Shown in pieces: positions 46,755-56,764 of a stretch of 64,000 nucleotides of DNA (position 1 is its first letter; every line of letters starts with the position of its first letter). Source of the DNA: Kingella oralis. Lineage in GTDB: Bacteria; Pseudomonadota; Gammaproteobacteria; Burkholderiales; Neisseriaceae. A program made the position numbers and the translations under genes. The stretch lies in the NCBI RefSeq assembly GCF_014054985.1, contig NZ_CP059569.1, positions 1,922,001 through 1,986,000 on the forward strand. Reading direction: 5' to 3'. Under the pieces are notes generated by a model. That model searched no databases. It saw nothing but the letters and a program-made list of their open reading frames with translations, and had not been told where the DNA came from.

Positions 46755-47162
46755 ATGCAAGTGCCACAAGAAATCCGCATCAACAAAACACGCGACACAC
46801 TCACCCTTGTTTACCCCAACCACGCACACGCCCTGCCTGCCGAATTTTTGCGCGTGTATTCCCCCAGCGCGGAAGTGCGCGGGCACGGCGTTGGACAGGA
46901 AACGCTGCAAACGGGCAAACGCGGCGTATTGATTACCGATTTGGAAACTGTGGGCAACTACGCGCTCAAAATCACCTTTTCCGACGGACACGACAGCGGT
47001 TTATACGACTGGGCATATCTGCACAACCTCGGCAGCCAGCAAGCAGAATTATGGCAGCAATATCTTGCCCTGCTCGCCATGGAAGGCGCATCGCGCGACC
47101 CCGATTTAACCGCGCCCGCTCCGACCAAAGCCCATAGCTGCGGCGGCTGTTCGCATCATTAA
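46755..47162 (+). CDS. DUF971 protein
   Basis: The 135-residue protein matches the DUF971 (gamma-butyrobetaine hydroxylase N-terminal-like) family: LTLVYPNHAHALPAEFLRVYSPSAEV (in parts), VGNYALKITFSDGHDSGLYDWAYL. The family binds zinc or iron in some members, and its bacterial role is unclear. The C terminus ends in HSCGGCSHH, a likely metal site. It starts a run of plus-strand genes (DUF971, rhomboid, lipoprotein, ubiE). In several Neisseriaceae a DUF971 gene precedes ubiE. Confidence 0.88.
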   Translation: MQVPQEIRINKTRDTLTLVYPNHAHALPAEFLRVYSPSAEVRGHGVGQETLQTGKRGVLITDLETVGNYALKITFSDGHDSGLYDWAYLHNLGSQQAELWQQYLALLAMEGASRDPDLTAPAPTKAHSCGGCSHH

Positions 47163-47268
47163 CCCCATTTCAGGCTGCCTTTGGCGCGCCTCCGCTTTGA
47201 ATATATTTATGGCAGCCTGAAACGCCATTGCCCTGTTTCAGGCTGCCCTTTGCCACCGCCCCACACAC

Positions 47269-47931
47269 ATGACAAACCTATACACCCTTATCCCCGCCCT
47301 GCTCATTATCGGCACTTGCCTGTTCAGCTACCTCGGCTTCACCAACCGCGTGATTTTTGACCGCTATCAATTCCAAGTCGGGCAAGTGCGCTACAACAAG
47401 CAATACTACCGCCTGATTACATCGGGCTTTTTGCATGCCGATTGGGGGCATTTGTTTTTTAATATGTTCACGCTGTATTTTTTCGCCCGCCCCATCATGT
47501 TTTACTATGGCGTGTTTGTATTTGTGTGGCTATACATCGGCTCAATCGTTGCCGGCAACGCCTTTTCGCTCTGGCTGTATAAAAACCGCCCTAGCTATGC
47601 CGCCATTGGCGCATCGGGCGGCGTGTCGGGCGTGTTGTTTGCCGCCATCGCGCTGGCGCCCACGCAAACCATCGGCGTGTATTTCATCCCCGTAACCGCT
47701 TGGATTTTCGCCACTTTATACTTCGCCTACTCCGTTGCCATGCTGCTCAAACCCCGCCCGTGGGACAACATCGGGCACGCCGCGCATCTGGGCGGCGCAG
47801 CCTTGGGCATGGTGTTGGTTGCCACGCTCTCGCTGCCCATTTTTATGCACAACATTGTTTACATCGCCATCATGAGCCTGCCGCTGCTCTATTTGGCATA
47901 CGAATTACTGATTAACAAGAAAGCCCGCTAA
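47269..47931 (+). CDS. Rhomboid-family intramembrane serine protease
   Basis: The 220-residue protein has six membrane segments. The motif HADWGHLFFNMFTLYFF at about 50-67 and GASGGVSGVLFAAIAL at about 115-130 contain the helix-2 His/Asn and the catalytic Ser of GxSG; the second catalytic His is in NIGHAAHLGGAALGMVL near residue 170. Rhomboids cut membrane proteins within or near the bilayer. The following lipoprotein gene begins 2 bases after the stop codon, so they are translationally close. Confidence 0.9.
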   Translation: MTNLYTLIPALLIIGTCLFSYLGFTNRVIFDRYQFQVGQVRYNKQYYRLITSGFLHADWGHLFFNMFTLYFFARPIMFYYGVFVFVWLYIGSIVAGNAFSLWLYKNRPSYAAIGASGGVSGVLFAAIALAPTQTIGVYFIPVTAWIFATLYFAYSVAMLLKPRPWDNIGHAAHLGGAALGMVLVATLSLPIFMHNIVYIAIMSLPLLYLAYELLINKKAR

Positions 47932-47933
47932 TA

Positions 47934-48527
47934 ATGAACCCTACCCGCCTTGCCACCCTAATCGCTTGCAGCGCCGCGCTTTGCGCCTGCGACAAAATCG
48001 CCGAAAAACTCCACCCCGCCTCCGAGCCTGCCGCCAGCCAAGCATCCGCACCCACCGCTTCTGCGCCCAAAGCCGTGAACGTGCGCGAGGCCTTTATCAG
48101 CGCGTGTTTGAGCACCGCATCGCAGCAAGCCCCCGCCGACGATGCCACCATGCAATACTGCGGCTGCGTGTACGACGAGGGCGCGAAAGCCTATGGTGAC
48201 AAAGCCCAATGGGACAGCGCGCTCGCCATTGATAAACCCGAAAATATGCCCGAAAAACTGCAAAAAACCGTTGCCAGCGTATCGGATAGCTGTTCACAAA
48301 AATTCTTTGGCGTGAGCGCGGCTTCGGCAGCTTCCGCCGCCATTGCATCCTCGCCCGCCAAAGCGACATCGCCCGCCGCGGCATCGCAACCTGCCGCCGC
48401 CAGCACGCCCGCCCATGCCGCCGGCGCATCCGCCGTTGCCGCATCCGATGCCAGCGCGCCTGCCGCCGCAACAGGCAAACATTCGGGTGGCAGCAAACGC
48501 CGCGGGCATCATCGCCGTCGCCGCTGA
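47934..48527 (+). CDS. Ala-rich lipoprotein, unknown
   Basis: The 197-residue protein has a signal with lipobox ALCAC (Cys at about residue 18). The mature part begins with an Ala/Ser/Pro spacer, then a small domain with four Cys (AFISACLSTASQQA and MQYCGCVYDEGAKAYG) and SDSCSQKFFG, followed by a long Ala/Ser/Pro linker and a very basic end (SKRRGHHRRRR). I recognise no family. It follows the rhomboid gene by 2 bases. Confidence 0.7.
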   Translation: MNPTRLATLIACSAALCACDKIAEKLHPASEPAASQASAPTASAPKAVNVREAFISACLSTASQQAPADDATMQYCGCVYDEGAKAYGDKAQWDSALAIDKPENMPEKLQKTVASVSDSCSQKFFGVSAASAASAAIASSPAKATSPAAASQPAAASTPAHAAGASAVAASDASAPAAATGKHSGGSKRRGHHRRRR

Positions 48528-48623
48528 TTGATTGAGGCAGCCTGAAATCGTTTTTGCTGTGCGGTAGACCGTTTTCAGGCTGCCTTTTATACCGTGTTAC
48601 CCTTATCCCCAGAAAGCCCCATC

Positions 48624-49361
48624 ATGACCGACCAAAAAACCCATTTCGGCTATCAAACCGTAAACGAAAGCGAAAAAGCGGGCAAAGTTGCCCAAGTGTT
48701 CCATTCCGTTGCCCAAAACTACGACATCATGAACGATGTGATGTCGGGCGGTTTGCACCGCGTGTGGAAACATTTCACCATCAACACCGCGCGCGTGCCC
48801 AAAAGCGGCAAAGTGTTGGACATCGCAGGCGGAACGGGCGATTTGTCGCGCGGCTGGGCAAAACGCGTGGGCAAAGACGGCGAAGTGTGGCTCACCGATA
48901 TCAACTCTTCCATGCTCACCGTGGGGCGCGACCGCCTGCTCAACGAGGGCATGATTTTGCCCGTTGCCGTGTGCGATGCCGAAAAACTGCCCTTCCCCGA
49001 CAATTATTTTGACCTTGTTTCCGTGTCGTTTGGCTTGCGCAACATGACGCACAAAGACGTTGCCCTTGCCGAAATGTATCGCGTGTTAAAACCGGGCGGC
49101 ACGCTGTTGGTGCTGGAATTTTCCAAAGTGTACGAGCCGCTAAAACCGGTTTACGATTTTTACTCGTTCAAATTCCTGCCGCTGATGGGCAAATACATTG
49201 CCAAAGATGCCGATAGTTATCAATATCTTGCCGAAAGCATCCGCATGCACCCCGACCAAGAAACGCTGAAACAGATGATGCTGGACGCAGGCTTCGACCG
49301 CGTGGATTACCACAACCTGAGCGCGGGGATTGTAGCGCTGCACAAAGGCGTGAAATATTGA
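48624..49361 (+). CDS. ubiE: UbiE: ubiquinone/menaquinone C-methyltransferase
   Basis: The 245-residue enzyme methylates the ring of ubiquinone and menaquinone precursors. The pattern [20 protein letters not shown] (in parts) at the start, [17 protein letters not shown], the SAM motif [14 protein letters not shown] near residue 68, and [24 protein letters not shown] near residue 140 are all diagnostic. The ATG at 48624 is preferred over one ten codons earlier. Respiratory quinones made with it feed the NorB and Nos systems of this window. Confidence 0.97.
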   Translation: MTDQKTHFGYQTVNESEKAGKVAQVFHSVAQNYDIMNDVMSGGLHRVWKHFTINTARVPKSGKVLDIAGGTGDLSRGWAKRVGKDGEVWLTDINSSMLTVGRDRLLNEGMILPVAVCDAEKLPFPDNYFDLVSVSFGLRNMTHKDVALAEMYRVLKPGGTLLVLEFSKVYEPLKPVYDFYSFKFLPLMGKYIAKDADSYQYLAESIRMHPDQETLKQMMLDAGFDRVDYHNLSAGIVALHKGVKY

Positions 49362-49552
49362 TTGGAACGCACAGGCAGCCTGAAACGGGAAACCGGTTTT
49401 CAGGCTGCCTGAGTTCATTCCGTTTCAACTTATGCGCGAACCGCCCTCTCCCATACCCTTGTTAAAGGCAGCCTGAAAACATATCCGCAGGCTGTTGCCA
49501 CGTTAAAAACCATCCACCCCCGCAGCCCTTTTTCAGGCTGCCCAACTCCGCC

Positions 49553-50380
49553 ATGCCCACCATCGCCCAAATCCTGCAAACCGCCCCCATCCCGCGCAAC
49601 GAAACCCGCCTGCTGCTGCAACACATCACGGGCTACACCGCCAGCCAGCTCATCACGCGCGACCGCGAGCCGCTGCCCAAAGACCAAGCCGACCAATTGC
49701 ACCGCCTTATCGCACGGCGCAGCGCGGGCGAGCCGATTGCCTACCTCATCGGCACGCGCGAATTTTACGGGCGCGCCTTCGTCGTTTCCCCCGCCGTGCT
49801 CATCCCGCGCCCCGAAACCGAACACCTGCTGGAAGCCGCGCTGCAACGGCTGCCTGAAAACGGCGTGTTGTGGGATTTGGGCACCGGCAGCGGCATCATC
49901 GCCGTCAGCGCAAAATGCGAACGCCCCGATGCCCGCGTGTTTGCCAGCGACATCAGCGCCGAAGCCCTGGCCGTCGCGCAACAAAACGCCGCCGCGTGGT
50001 GCGCCCCCGTTTCATTCGCACAAGGCGCCTGGTTTGCCGCCAACCAAGTTTTCAGGCTGCCGCAACACAGCGTGCACATTATCGCCTCCAACCCGCCCTA
50101 CATCGAAGCCGACGACCCGCACCTGCAACAAGGCGATTTGCGCTACGAGCCGCCCGCCGCGCTCACCGACTTTGCCGACGGCTTGGCGCACATCCGCCAC
50201 ATCGCCCAACACGCGCCCGCCTATCTGCGCCGCCACGGCTGGCTGCTGCTGGAACACGGCTACGACCAAGGACAAGCCGTGCGCGATATTTTGGCGCGAT
50301 TTGGTTTCTGCCAAATTGAAACGCAGCAGGATTGGGCGGGGCTAGACCGCGTAACGCTCGGGCGCGTTGAGGCAGCCTGA
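49553..50380 (+). CDS. prmC: PrmC: release factor N5-glutamine methyltransferase
   Basis: The 275-residue enzyme methylates the Gln of the GGQ motif in release factors 1 and 2. It has the helical N-terminal domain (1-85, with ARRSAGEPIAYLIGTREFYG), the SAM motif LWDLGTGSGIIAVSAKCERP and the catalytic ASNPPYIEADDPHL near residue 180. Two DUS copies are read in frame (RLPENGVL and VFRLPQHS). The start is 48 bases after a DUS. Length is usual. Confidence 0.96.
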   Translation: MPTIAQILQTAPIPRNETRLLLQHITGYTASQLITRDREPLPKDQADQLHRLIARRSAGEPIAYLIGTREFYGRAFVVSPAVLIPRPETEHLLEAALQRLPENGVLWDLGTGSGIIAVSAKCERPDARVFASDISAEALAVAQQNAAAWCAPVSFAQGAWFAANQVFRLPQHSVHIIASNPPYIEADDPHLQQGDLRYEPPAALTDFADGLAHIRHIAQHAPAYLRRHGWLLLEHGYDQGQAVRDILARFGFCQIETQQDWAGLDRVTLGRVEAA

Positions 50381-50632
50381 AAACCGATTTGCCCAGCCCG
50401 TTTCAGGCTGCCTCTGCATGGTAGCAACACACTGCAATCCAGTCGGCAACCTAATAGCGCGGCGACTCGCCGACATCGCGGTAACAATCCGCACAACACC
50501 CCGCTTAGCGGCAAGCCACCGCCGCGCCATCACTGAAATCTTTACCCCAAAGGCAGCCTGAAAACCCCTTTACCCGTTTTCAGGCTGCCTCTGCATCGCA
50601 CCACCACACCCGCACATTCAATCCACACAAAA

Positions 50633-50675
50633 AAGGCAGCCTGAAAACGCATTCAACTACGTTTTCAGGCTGCCT
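50633..50675. terminator. DUS hairpin between prmC and norB, last of three
   Basis: Three inverted DUS pairs lie in the gap 50381-50687 (about 50371-50413, 50551-50590 and 50633-50675), between the converging genes prmC and norB. The last, with a 17-bp stem, is 12 bases from the norB stop codon. No gene is seen in the gap. Confidence 0.65.
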
Positions 50676-50687
50676 CATTCAAGCTAT

Positions 50688-52934
50688 TTACGCCGCTTTA
50701 TCACGACTGATCGACATTTTAATCACTTGCCATGCAAACAAGCACGCGCCGCCGATGAAGGTGAAATCCGCAATCGTGCGAATCCAGCGGAACAGCACCA
50801 AGTAATCCTGCTGCATGAACGCTTCGCTGCGCGCATACCACAAACCTTGGCTAATCGACGCATAGCCTTGAATAATGCCAATCGGCAACAAGCTGGACAC
50901 AATCATCAAACCCAAGCCGCCGTTGAGCAGCCAGAAGCCGATGGTCATGTATTTGGCGTTGTAGGTGTAGTTTGGCTTGATGTAACAGCCCACCAGCAAC
51001 ACAAAGCCCAGAGCCAAGAAGCCATACACGCCGAACAATGCGCCGTGCGCGTGCACCGCAGTGGTATTCAAGCCTTGCAAGAAGAACAAGGTAATCGGCG
51101 GGTTAATCAAGAAGCCGAACACGCCCGCGCCCAGCATATTCCAGAACGCAACGGCGGTGAAGCACATCAAAGGCCAGCGCAAACGTTGCATCCAAGGCGC
51201 AGCGTGTTGGTGAGACCAATGCTCATACGCCTCATGGCCGAGCAGCACCAAAGGCACCACTTCCAAAGCAGAGAACGAAGCACCGGTTGCCATAACAGGC
51301 GTGGTAGTCCCCGTGAAATACAAGTGGTGGAACGTACCGGGCACGCCGCCGACCAAGAACAAGCTGCCGGCCACCAAAGAAGCGGCGGTTGCCGATTTAT
51401 AGCTCACCAAGCCCAAGTTGTAGAACACAAACGCCAAGGCGGCTGTGGCGAACACTTCAAAGAAGCCTTCTACCCACAAATGCACCACCCACCAACGCCA
51501 GTATTCCATCACAGGCACAGGGCTGTGTTCGCCGTAGAACAAGCCGGGCGCATAGAACGCACCCACACCCACAATCGAAGCCACGAAAATCGCCAGCAGG
51601 TTTTTGTCGCCGCCTTGTTTGAACGCAGACACGGTGCAGCGCAGCATCAAGAACAGCCACAACAGGAAGCCCACTGTGAGCAACACTTGCCAGAAGCGGC
51701 CCAAATCCAAGTATTCATAGCCTTGGTGGCCAAACCAGAAATTGGTTGAGCCAGACATTTTGTTCAATACGAGCGAAACAAAATTGCCGGCATAAGAACC
51801 CGCCACCACGATGAACAAGGCAACGTATAACAAGTTCACGCCCAAGGCTTGGAATTTAGGGTCTTTGCCGCCGTTGATAATCGGCGCAACAAACAAACCC
51901 GCAGTCAAGAAGCCCGTTGCAATCCAGAACAGCGCAGATTGCAAGTGCCAAGTACGCGCTAGCGAGTAAGGCAAAATTTTAGACATTTCAATGCCGTAGA
52001 ATGTTTGACCTTCCACGGTGTAGTGCGCCACCAAGCCGCCGAGCAAAATTTGCACGATGAACAAAATCACCGTAAGCGCAGCATATTTCCACAACGCTTT
52101 TTGCGATGGAGTCAAAGTAATTTTGGCTAATGGATCGGAAGCGGGGGCTTTGGGCGTATCGTCGTGCGAACGCAAGAAATGATAGCCCCACACCAAAAAG
52201 CCAATACCCGCCAACAAGAACACAAACGAGGCAAACGACCACATATAGTTTTCGGTGGTCGGCACGTTGTTGATTAAAGGCTCGTGCGGCCAGTTGTTGG
52301 TGTAAGTCGCTTCGGTGTTCGGGCGGTTGGTGGAAGCGGTCCACGCCGTCCAAAAGAAGAAGTTAGTCAGTTTTTGACGCGCTTCGGCATCGGGCAGGGT
52401 GTTGGTGCGCATCGCAAAGTGTTCGCGCGACTTGTTCAACGATGGCTCATCGCCATACAAACCGATGTAGTAAGGCGCAACGCTTTCAATCGCTTTGATG
52501 CGCGTATCCGACAGCTTCACGCTGCCGTCTTCCTGCACGCCGCTGTTAAAGCGGTATTCTTGAATCATTTTGGCGCGCACGGTTTCTTGTTGCACTTTAT
52601 CCAGCTCGGCGTATTTTTTGCCGAAATCAGCCTGCGCGGTTAAATCCAACCATGCTTCCAATTCGCGGTGCAGCCAATCGGCCGTCCAGTCGGGGGCTTG
52701 GTATGCGCCGTGTCCCAACACCGAACCCAGCTCCATGCCGCCTGTGCTTTGCCATGCGGATTGACCTTTGAAAATATCGTCTTTGGTAAGCAAAACTTTG
52801 CCATCCGCCGAAACGAATTTTTCAGGAAACGGAGGCGACTGGCGATAAACTTCAACGCCAAGATACCCCAGCAGAGTGAACGTTACGGCTAACACGCCAA
52901 TGAGCATGTACCATAACTTTTTATATTGTCCCAT
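50688..52934 (-). CDS. norB: Quinol-dependent nitric oxide reductase
   Basis: The 748-residue inner-membrane enzyme reduces NO to N2O with quinol as donor. The N-terminal extension (about 1-220), which in cytochrome c-type enzymes would be the separate NorC, shows QSAWQSTGGMELGSVLGHGAYQAPDWTADWLH in parts. The catalytic part has the haem and Fe-B ligands in ARTWHLQSALFWIATGFL, VHLWVEGFFEVFATAALAF, GTFHHLYFTGT and HAHGALFGVYGFLALG. There are about 14 membrane segments. It is divergent from aniA, with 378 bases between. No FNR site was found on its own side of the gap. In Neisseria norB answers to NsrR; I could not identify that site here. Confidence 0.97.
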   Translation of the reverse strand: MGQYKKLWYMLIGVLAVTFTLLGYLGVEVYRQSPPFPEKFVSADGKVLLTKDDIFKGQSAWQSTGGMELGSVLGHGAYQAPDWTADWLHRELEAWLDLTAQADFGKKYAELDKVQQETVRAKMIQEYRFNSGVQEDGSVKLSDTRIKAIESVAPYYIGLYGDEPSLNKSREHFAMRTNTLPDAEARQKLTNFFFWTAWTASTNRPNTEATYTNNWPHEPLINNVPTTENYMWSFASFVFLLAGIGFLVWGYHFLRSHDDTPKAPASDPLAKITLTPSQKALWKYAALTVILFIVQILLGGLVAHYTVEGQTFYGIEMSKILPYSLARTWHLQSALFWIATGFLTAGLFVAPIINGGKDPKFQALGVNLLYVALFIVVAGSYAGNFVSLVLNKMSGSTNFWFGHQGYEYLDLGRFWQVLLTVGFLLWLFLMLRCTVSAFKQGGDKNLLAIFVASIVGVGAFYAPGLFYGEHSPVPVMEYWRWWVVHLWVEGFFEVFATAALAFVFYNLGLVSYKSATAASLVAGSLFLVGGVPGTFHHLYFTGTTTPVMATGASFSALEVVPLVLLGHEAYEHWSHQHAAPWMQRLRWPLMCFTAVAFWNMLGAGVFGFLINPPITLFFLQGLNTTAVHAHGALFGVYGFLALGFVLLVGCYIKPNYTYNAKYMTIGFWLLNGGLGLMIVSSLLPIGIIQGYASISQGLWYARSEAFMQQDYLVLFRWIRTIADFTFIGGACLFAWQVIKMSISRDKAA

Positions 52935-53191
52935 TTTGTGCTCCTTAAAAAAGTTAAATTGGACGTGGTTAAAAATTCATTATTATTGAATGTTAAAAAT
53001 TGTAACACGAATAGCGCCAAAATAAGTAGCGATTTTTTCAGGCTGCCCTTATCGCGCCAAATTGAGATAGTTTCTTATCTTTCAAAGTGTTTACTTTAAA
53101 CAACGCGCCATTCTCAAACCGTTCGCTTTTTTTGATTTACCGCAAATATTTTTAATAGAAAATTCAGCAAATATGAACTTTTTTATTTTTG

Positions 53192-53233
53192 TTGATTTAT
53201 GTCAAGATGCGTTAATCCGCCTTAACTAATAAT
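53192..53233 (+). promoter_or_regulatory. FNR-type activated promoter of aniA
   Basis: TTGATTTATGTCAA (53192-53205) is identical to the site in front of nosR. AATAAT at 53228-53233 is in the -10 position expected for activation from -41.5. The ATG of aniA is 80 bases further on. The rest of the gap 52935-53312 is AT-rich, holds one DUS near 53040, a degenerate one near 53270, and a weak palindrome AGATA-N6-TATCT at 53065-53080 of unknown meaning. Confidence 0.85.
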
Positions 53234-53312
53234 GCTTTCTAACAACAAGGCACCGCCAAAATAAGTAGGCAGCCTGGAAATAATTTTAAACCCGTGTTAA
53301 GGACACAACACC

Positions 53313-54842
53313 ATGAAACGTCAAACTCTTGCGATGCTCATCGCTTCTGCTTTCGCTCTTTCCGCTTGCGCGCCACAGCCTGCGCCTGAGGACAAACCCG
53401 CTGCCGGCAGCGCGCCTGTTGCAGCAACTTCTGCTCCCGCCGCCGCTTCTGCGCCCGCTGCGTCTGCCGGTGCCGAAGCCGAAGTGCCTGCCAGCGAATT
53501 GCCTGTTATCGACGCTGTTTTAACCAAAGCACCCGAAGTTCCCCCTGCTATCGACCGCGACCACGCGGCTCGCGTGAAAGTGAACATCGAAGTGCAAGAA
53601 AAAGTAATGAAAATGGCAGACGGCGTGGACTACAAATATTGGACGTTCAACGGCGATGTGCCCGGTTCGTTTATCCGCGTGCGCGAAGGTGACCAAGTGG
53701 AAGTGCATTTCTCCAACCGCTCTGATTCCACTGTGCCGCACAATATTGACTTCCACGCTGCAACCGGCCCGGGCGGCGGCGCGGCGGCTTCGTTCACTGC
53801 CCCTGGTCATACCAGCGTATTCAGCTTTAAAGCATTGCAACCTGGTTTGTATGTTTACCACTGCGCGACTGCGCCTGTGGGCATGCACATCGCCAACGGT
53901 ATGTATGGCTTGATTTTGGTTGAACCCAAAGAAGGCTTGCCCAAAGTGGACAAAGAGTTCTATGTGATGCAAGGCGATTTCTACACCAAAGGCGAATACG
54001 GCGCACAAGGCTTGCAACCGTTTGACATGAAAAAAGCGATTGATGAAGACGCGGATTACGTTGTATTCAACGGACACGTTGGCGCGATTGCAGGCGATAA
54101 CGCGCTCAAAGCCAAAGTGGGCGAAAAAGTGCGCTTGTTTGTGGGCAATGGCGGGCCCAACCTCGTTTCTTCTTTCCACGTGATTGGCGAAATTTTTGAC
54201 CGCGTGGTGGTGGAAGCTGGCACGGTAGAAAACCACAACGTTCAAACCACGCTTGTTCCCGCAGGCGGCGCGGCGATTGTGGAAATGAAACTGGATGTAC
54301 CCGGCAGCTACACTGTGGTTGACCACTCCCTCTTCCGCGCGTTCAACAAAGGCGCGTTGGGTCAATTGGTTGCCGAAGGGGCGGAAAACAAAGACATCTT
54401 CTCAGGCAAAACGCAAGACTTAGTGTACCAAGGCGAGGGCGGCACCATCCAAACCGCGCCGCTCACCGCCAGCGAAGCCTCACAAGTTGCCGCAGGCGCA
54501 CCCAAAGCCGCATCCAAAGAAGAGCGCATTAAAGCAGGCGAAAGCGTGTATCAATCCACCTGCTCGGCTTGCCACGGCGCAGAAGGCAAAGGCGTTGAAG
54601 GCGCGTTCCCTCCGTTGGCAGGCTCTGATTACCTGAATGCCGACCCCAAACGCGGCATCCACGCCGTTGTGAAAGGTTTGAGCGGCGAAATCACGGTAAA
54701 CGGCAAAAAATTCAACAGCGTGATGCCCGCGCAAGCCTTGGATGACGAGAAAATCGCCAACGTGCTGACTTATGTGTTGAACAGCTTCGGCAACAAAGGC
54801 GGCGAAGTAAAACCCGAAGACGTTGCCGCCGCGCGTAAATAA
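53313..54842 (+). CDS. aniA: Copper nitrite reductase AniA/NirK with fused cytochrome c
   Basis: The 509-residue outer-membrane lipoprotein reduces nitrite to NO. It has a signal with lipobox LSAC (Cys near 19), an Ala/Pro-rich linker (20-65), and two cupredoxin domains (about 75-375): [32 protein letters not shown] with the type 1 copper ligands, and [12 protein letters not shown] class I cytochrome c domain follows (about 400-509), with haem motif C417-x2-C420-H421 and likely axial Met471 in NSVMPAQ. The gonococcal AniA is about 390 residues and lacks this domain. The fused cytochrome probably takes electrons from periplasmic donors. Expression should be anaerobic (FNR site). Confidence 0.96.
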   Translation: MKRQTLAMLIASAFALSACAPQPAPEDKPAAGSAPVAATSAPAAASAPAASAGAEAEVPASELPVIDAVLTKAPEVPPAIDRDHAARVKVNIEVQEKVMKMADGVDYKYWTFNGDVPGSFIRVREGDQVEVHFSNRSDSTVPHNIDFHAATGPGGGAAASFTAPGHTSVFSFKALQPGLYVYHCATAPVGMHIANGMYGLILVEPKEGLPKVDKEFYVMQGDFYTKGEYGAQGLQPFDMKKAIDEDADYVVFNGHVGAIAGDNALKAKVGEKVRLFVGNGGPNLVSSFHVIGEIFDRVVVEAGTVENHNVQTTLVPAGGAAIVEMKLDVPGSYTVVDHSLFRAFNKGALGQLVAEGAENKDIFSGKTQDLVYQGEGGTIQTAPLTASEASQVAAGAPKAASKEERIKAGESVYQSTCSACHGAEGKGVEGAFPPLAGSDYLNADPKRGIHAVVKGLSGEITVNGKKFNSVMPAQALDDEKIANVLTYVLNSFGNKGGEVKPEDVAAARK

Positions 54843-54979
54843 AGCGTAGTTTTGTGAGAGATTGGCTGCCTGATGTGTGTATCACGATTCAGGCAGCTTT
54901 TTTAACGAAGGACGTTTGAGGCAGCCTGAAAATTGCGTAAAATCCACTTTCAGGATGCCTTATCACAAGGAACATCATT

Positions 54980-55714
54980 ATGCGAACCCAACACATCATT
55001 CTCGCTATCCTATTTTCAGGCTGCCTCAGCGCGCACGCCGTGGAAATGGCAAACATCCCCGGCGGCTCTTATCGCCCGCTGTACCTCAAAAAAGACACGC
55101 CCATGATTAGCGTGAAGCCGTTTCAAATTGACAAAACGCCCGTAACCAATGCCGAATTTGCCCAGTTTGTGAAAGCCAATCCCAAATGGCAGCGCGGCAA
55201 CGTGAGCGTGAAACAAGCCGAGTCAAACTACCTGAAACAATGGGACAAAAACGGCCCCAAAGCCGCCGATGTCAACAAACCCGTAACCAACGTTTCATGG
55301 TTTGCCGCCCATGCCTACTGCGCCGCGCAAGGCAAACGCTTGCCCACCAACGACGAATGGGAATTTGTGGGGCTCGCATCCGAGCTGCAAGCCAACGGCA
55401 GCAACGAACCGAGCTACAACCGCACCATTTTGAGCTGGTATGAAAACGGCAGCAAAGGGCTAAAAAACATCCGACAAAACAAACCCAATTTCTACGGCGT
55501 GTACGATATGCACGGCTTGATTTGGGAATGGACATCCGATTTCAACAGCAGCCAAATCACATCAGGCACGCTTAAAGCCGCTGATTTTTGCGGTTCAGGC
55601 GCAGTAAACAGCAGCGATCCCAGCAACTACGCCGCCTTCCTGCGTTATGGCATCCGCACCAGCTTACAACCCAATTTTGTCTTGCACAATATGGGGTTTC
55701 GCTGCGCCAAATAG
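54980..55714 (+). CDS. nirV: FGE-sulfatase-like protein, NirV type
   Basis: The 244-residue protein has a signal sequence and the formylglycine-generating enzyme (SUMF1) fold: MANIPGGSYRPLYLK, QIDKTPVTNAEFAQFV, PVTNVSWFAAHAYCAAQGKRLPTNDEWEFV in parts, and the end LHNMGFRCAK. Members next to nirK are known as NirV in other denitrifiers and are of unknown precise role; here it follows aniA on the same strand after 137 bases. The signal end ILFSGCLSAH, which could be read as a lipobox, is encoded by an in-frame DUS. The symbol rests on family and position. Confidence 0.75.
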   Translation: MRTQHIILAILFSGCLSAHAVEMANIPGGSYRPLYLKKDTPMISVKPFQIDKTPVTNAEFAQFVKANPKWQRGNVSVKQAESNYLKQWDKNGPKAADVNKPVTNVSWFAAHAYCAAQGKRLPTNDEWEFVGLASELQANGSNEPSYNRTILSWYENGSKGLKNIRQNKPNFYGVYDMHGLIWEWTSDFNSSQITSGTLKAADFCGSGAVNSSDPSNYAAFLRYGIRTSLQPNFVLHNMGFRCAK

Positions 55715-55871
55715 TTTTCAGGCTGCCTGAAACACTTTTTCAGGCTGCCTGAACTTGTCGCATAGGTTTCAGCCCACGCGCTCAGATTGAGTAACCGCGT
55801 GGGCTTAGCTTCGCAACTCCGCTTCGCTACGCAGGCTGCCTCAACACCTCCACTCACACAAGGAACAAACC

Positions 55872-56624
55872 ATGCCCCCACGCCAAACCCTGCTCAACTG
55901 GTGCGACCAAACCCTGCAACCCCAGCTATTCAAAGACGGCGCACCCAACGGCTTGCAAATTGAAGGCAACGACCAAATCCGCCACATCATCACCGCCGTA
56001 ACCGCCAGCCAAGCCGCCATCAACCACACCATTACCCAAGGCGCAGACACCTTACTCGTGCACCACGGCTTATTTTGGCGCAGCGAACCCACCGCCATCA
56101 TCGGCTGGAAAAAACAACGCATCGCCGCCCTACTCGCCCATAATATCAACCTGATTGGCTACCACCTGCCGCTCGATGCCCATCCCACGCTTGGCAACAA
56201 CGCCCAACTCGCCGCCAAACTCAACTGGCAGCCTGAAAACACATTCGGCGAACAAAATCTGCTCAACATCGGCACATTGCCCGAAAACCAACGCACGCTC
56301 GCCCAGCTTGCCCAAGCTATTGAACAAACGCTGGGCAGAACACCCACCATTATAGGCAACCCCAAACAGCCGCTTACCCGCATCGCATGGTGCACAGGCG
56401 GCGCGCAATGGTATTTTCAGGCTGCCATAGATGCAAACGCAGACGTGTATCTCACAGGCGAAATCTCCGAAGCGCAATATCATCTTGCCAACGAAACAGA
56501 CACAGCATTCATCGCCGCAGGGCACCATGCCACCGAACGCTACGGCATCCAAGCATTAGGTAAGGCACTCGCACAACAGTTTGATGTGAAAGTGCAGTTC
56601 TTTGATGAGCATAATCCAGCATAA
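55872..56624 (+). CDS. Nif3-like dinuclear metal-centre protein (YbgI family)
   Basis: The 250-residue cytoplasmic protein matches the Nif3/DUF34 family: PQLFKDGAPNGLQIEG with the first metal-binding region, TVTASQAAINHTITQGADTLLVHHGLFW with its HH pair, YHLPLDAHPTLGNNAQLA, and the C-terminal HHATERYGIQALGKALAQ. The family forms hexameric rings with two metal ions per subunit; a GTP cyclohydrolase-related activity has been suggested in some members. A repeat of DUS origin (55801-55841) lies before its start and a hairpin after its end. Confidence 0.92.
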   Translation: MPPRQTLLNWCDQTLQPQLFKDGAPNGLQIEGNDQIRHIITAVTASQAAINHTITQGADTLLVHHGLFWRSEPTAIIGWKKQRIAALLAHNINLIGYHLPLDAHPTLGNNAQLAAKLNWQPENTFGEQNLLNIGTLPENQRTLAQLAQAIEQTLGRTPTIIGNPKQPLTRIAWCTGGAQWYFQAAIDANADVYLTGEISEAQYHLANETDTAFIAAGHHATERYGIQALGKALAQQFDVKVQFFDEHNPA

Positions 56625-56635
56625 CAAAATGAACA

Positions 56636-56683
56636 AAAAGCAGCCTGAAAACTGATAAATGAAGTTTTCAGGCTGCTTTTTTA
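56636..56683 (+). terminator. DUS hairpin after the Nif3-like gene
   Basis: Inverted DUS copies with A-rich and T-rich flanks give a stem of about 18 bp and a T run, 12 bases after the stop codon. Confidence 0.75.
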
Positions 56684-56707
56684 TAAGAAGGTTTTACTTA
56701 CCAAGTA

Positions 56708-56736
56708 AAAAACTCCCCACCTTCGTAGGGAGTTTT
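56708..56736 (-). terminator. Porin gene terminator without DUS
   Basis: On the minus strand AAAACTCCC pairs with GGGAGTTTT around a short loop and is followed by T residues. It lies 29 bases beyond the porin stop codon. It is a classical intrinsic terminator, unlike most in this window. Confidence 0.85.
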
Positions 56737-56764
56737 AGCATTCTAAATCCGAGGCAATATCAGA

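Noticed and set aside
53065..53080. NsrR operator for norB
   Set aside because: AGATA-N6-TATCT is a weak palindrome with 5-base arms and does not match an NsrR consensus I can state with confidence.
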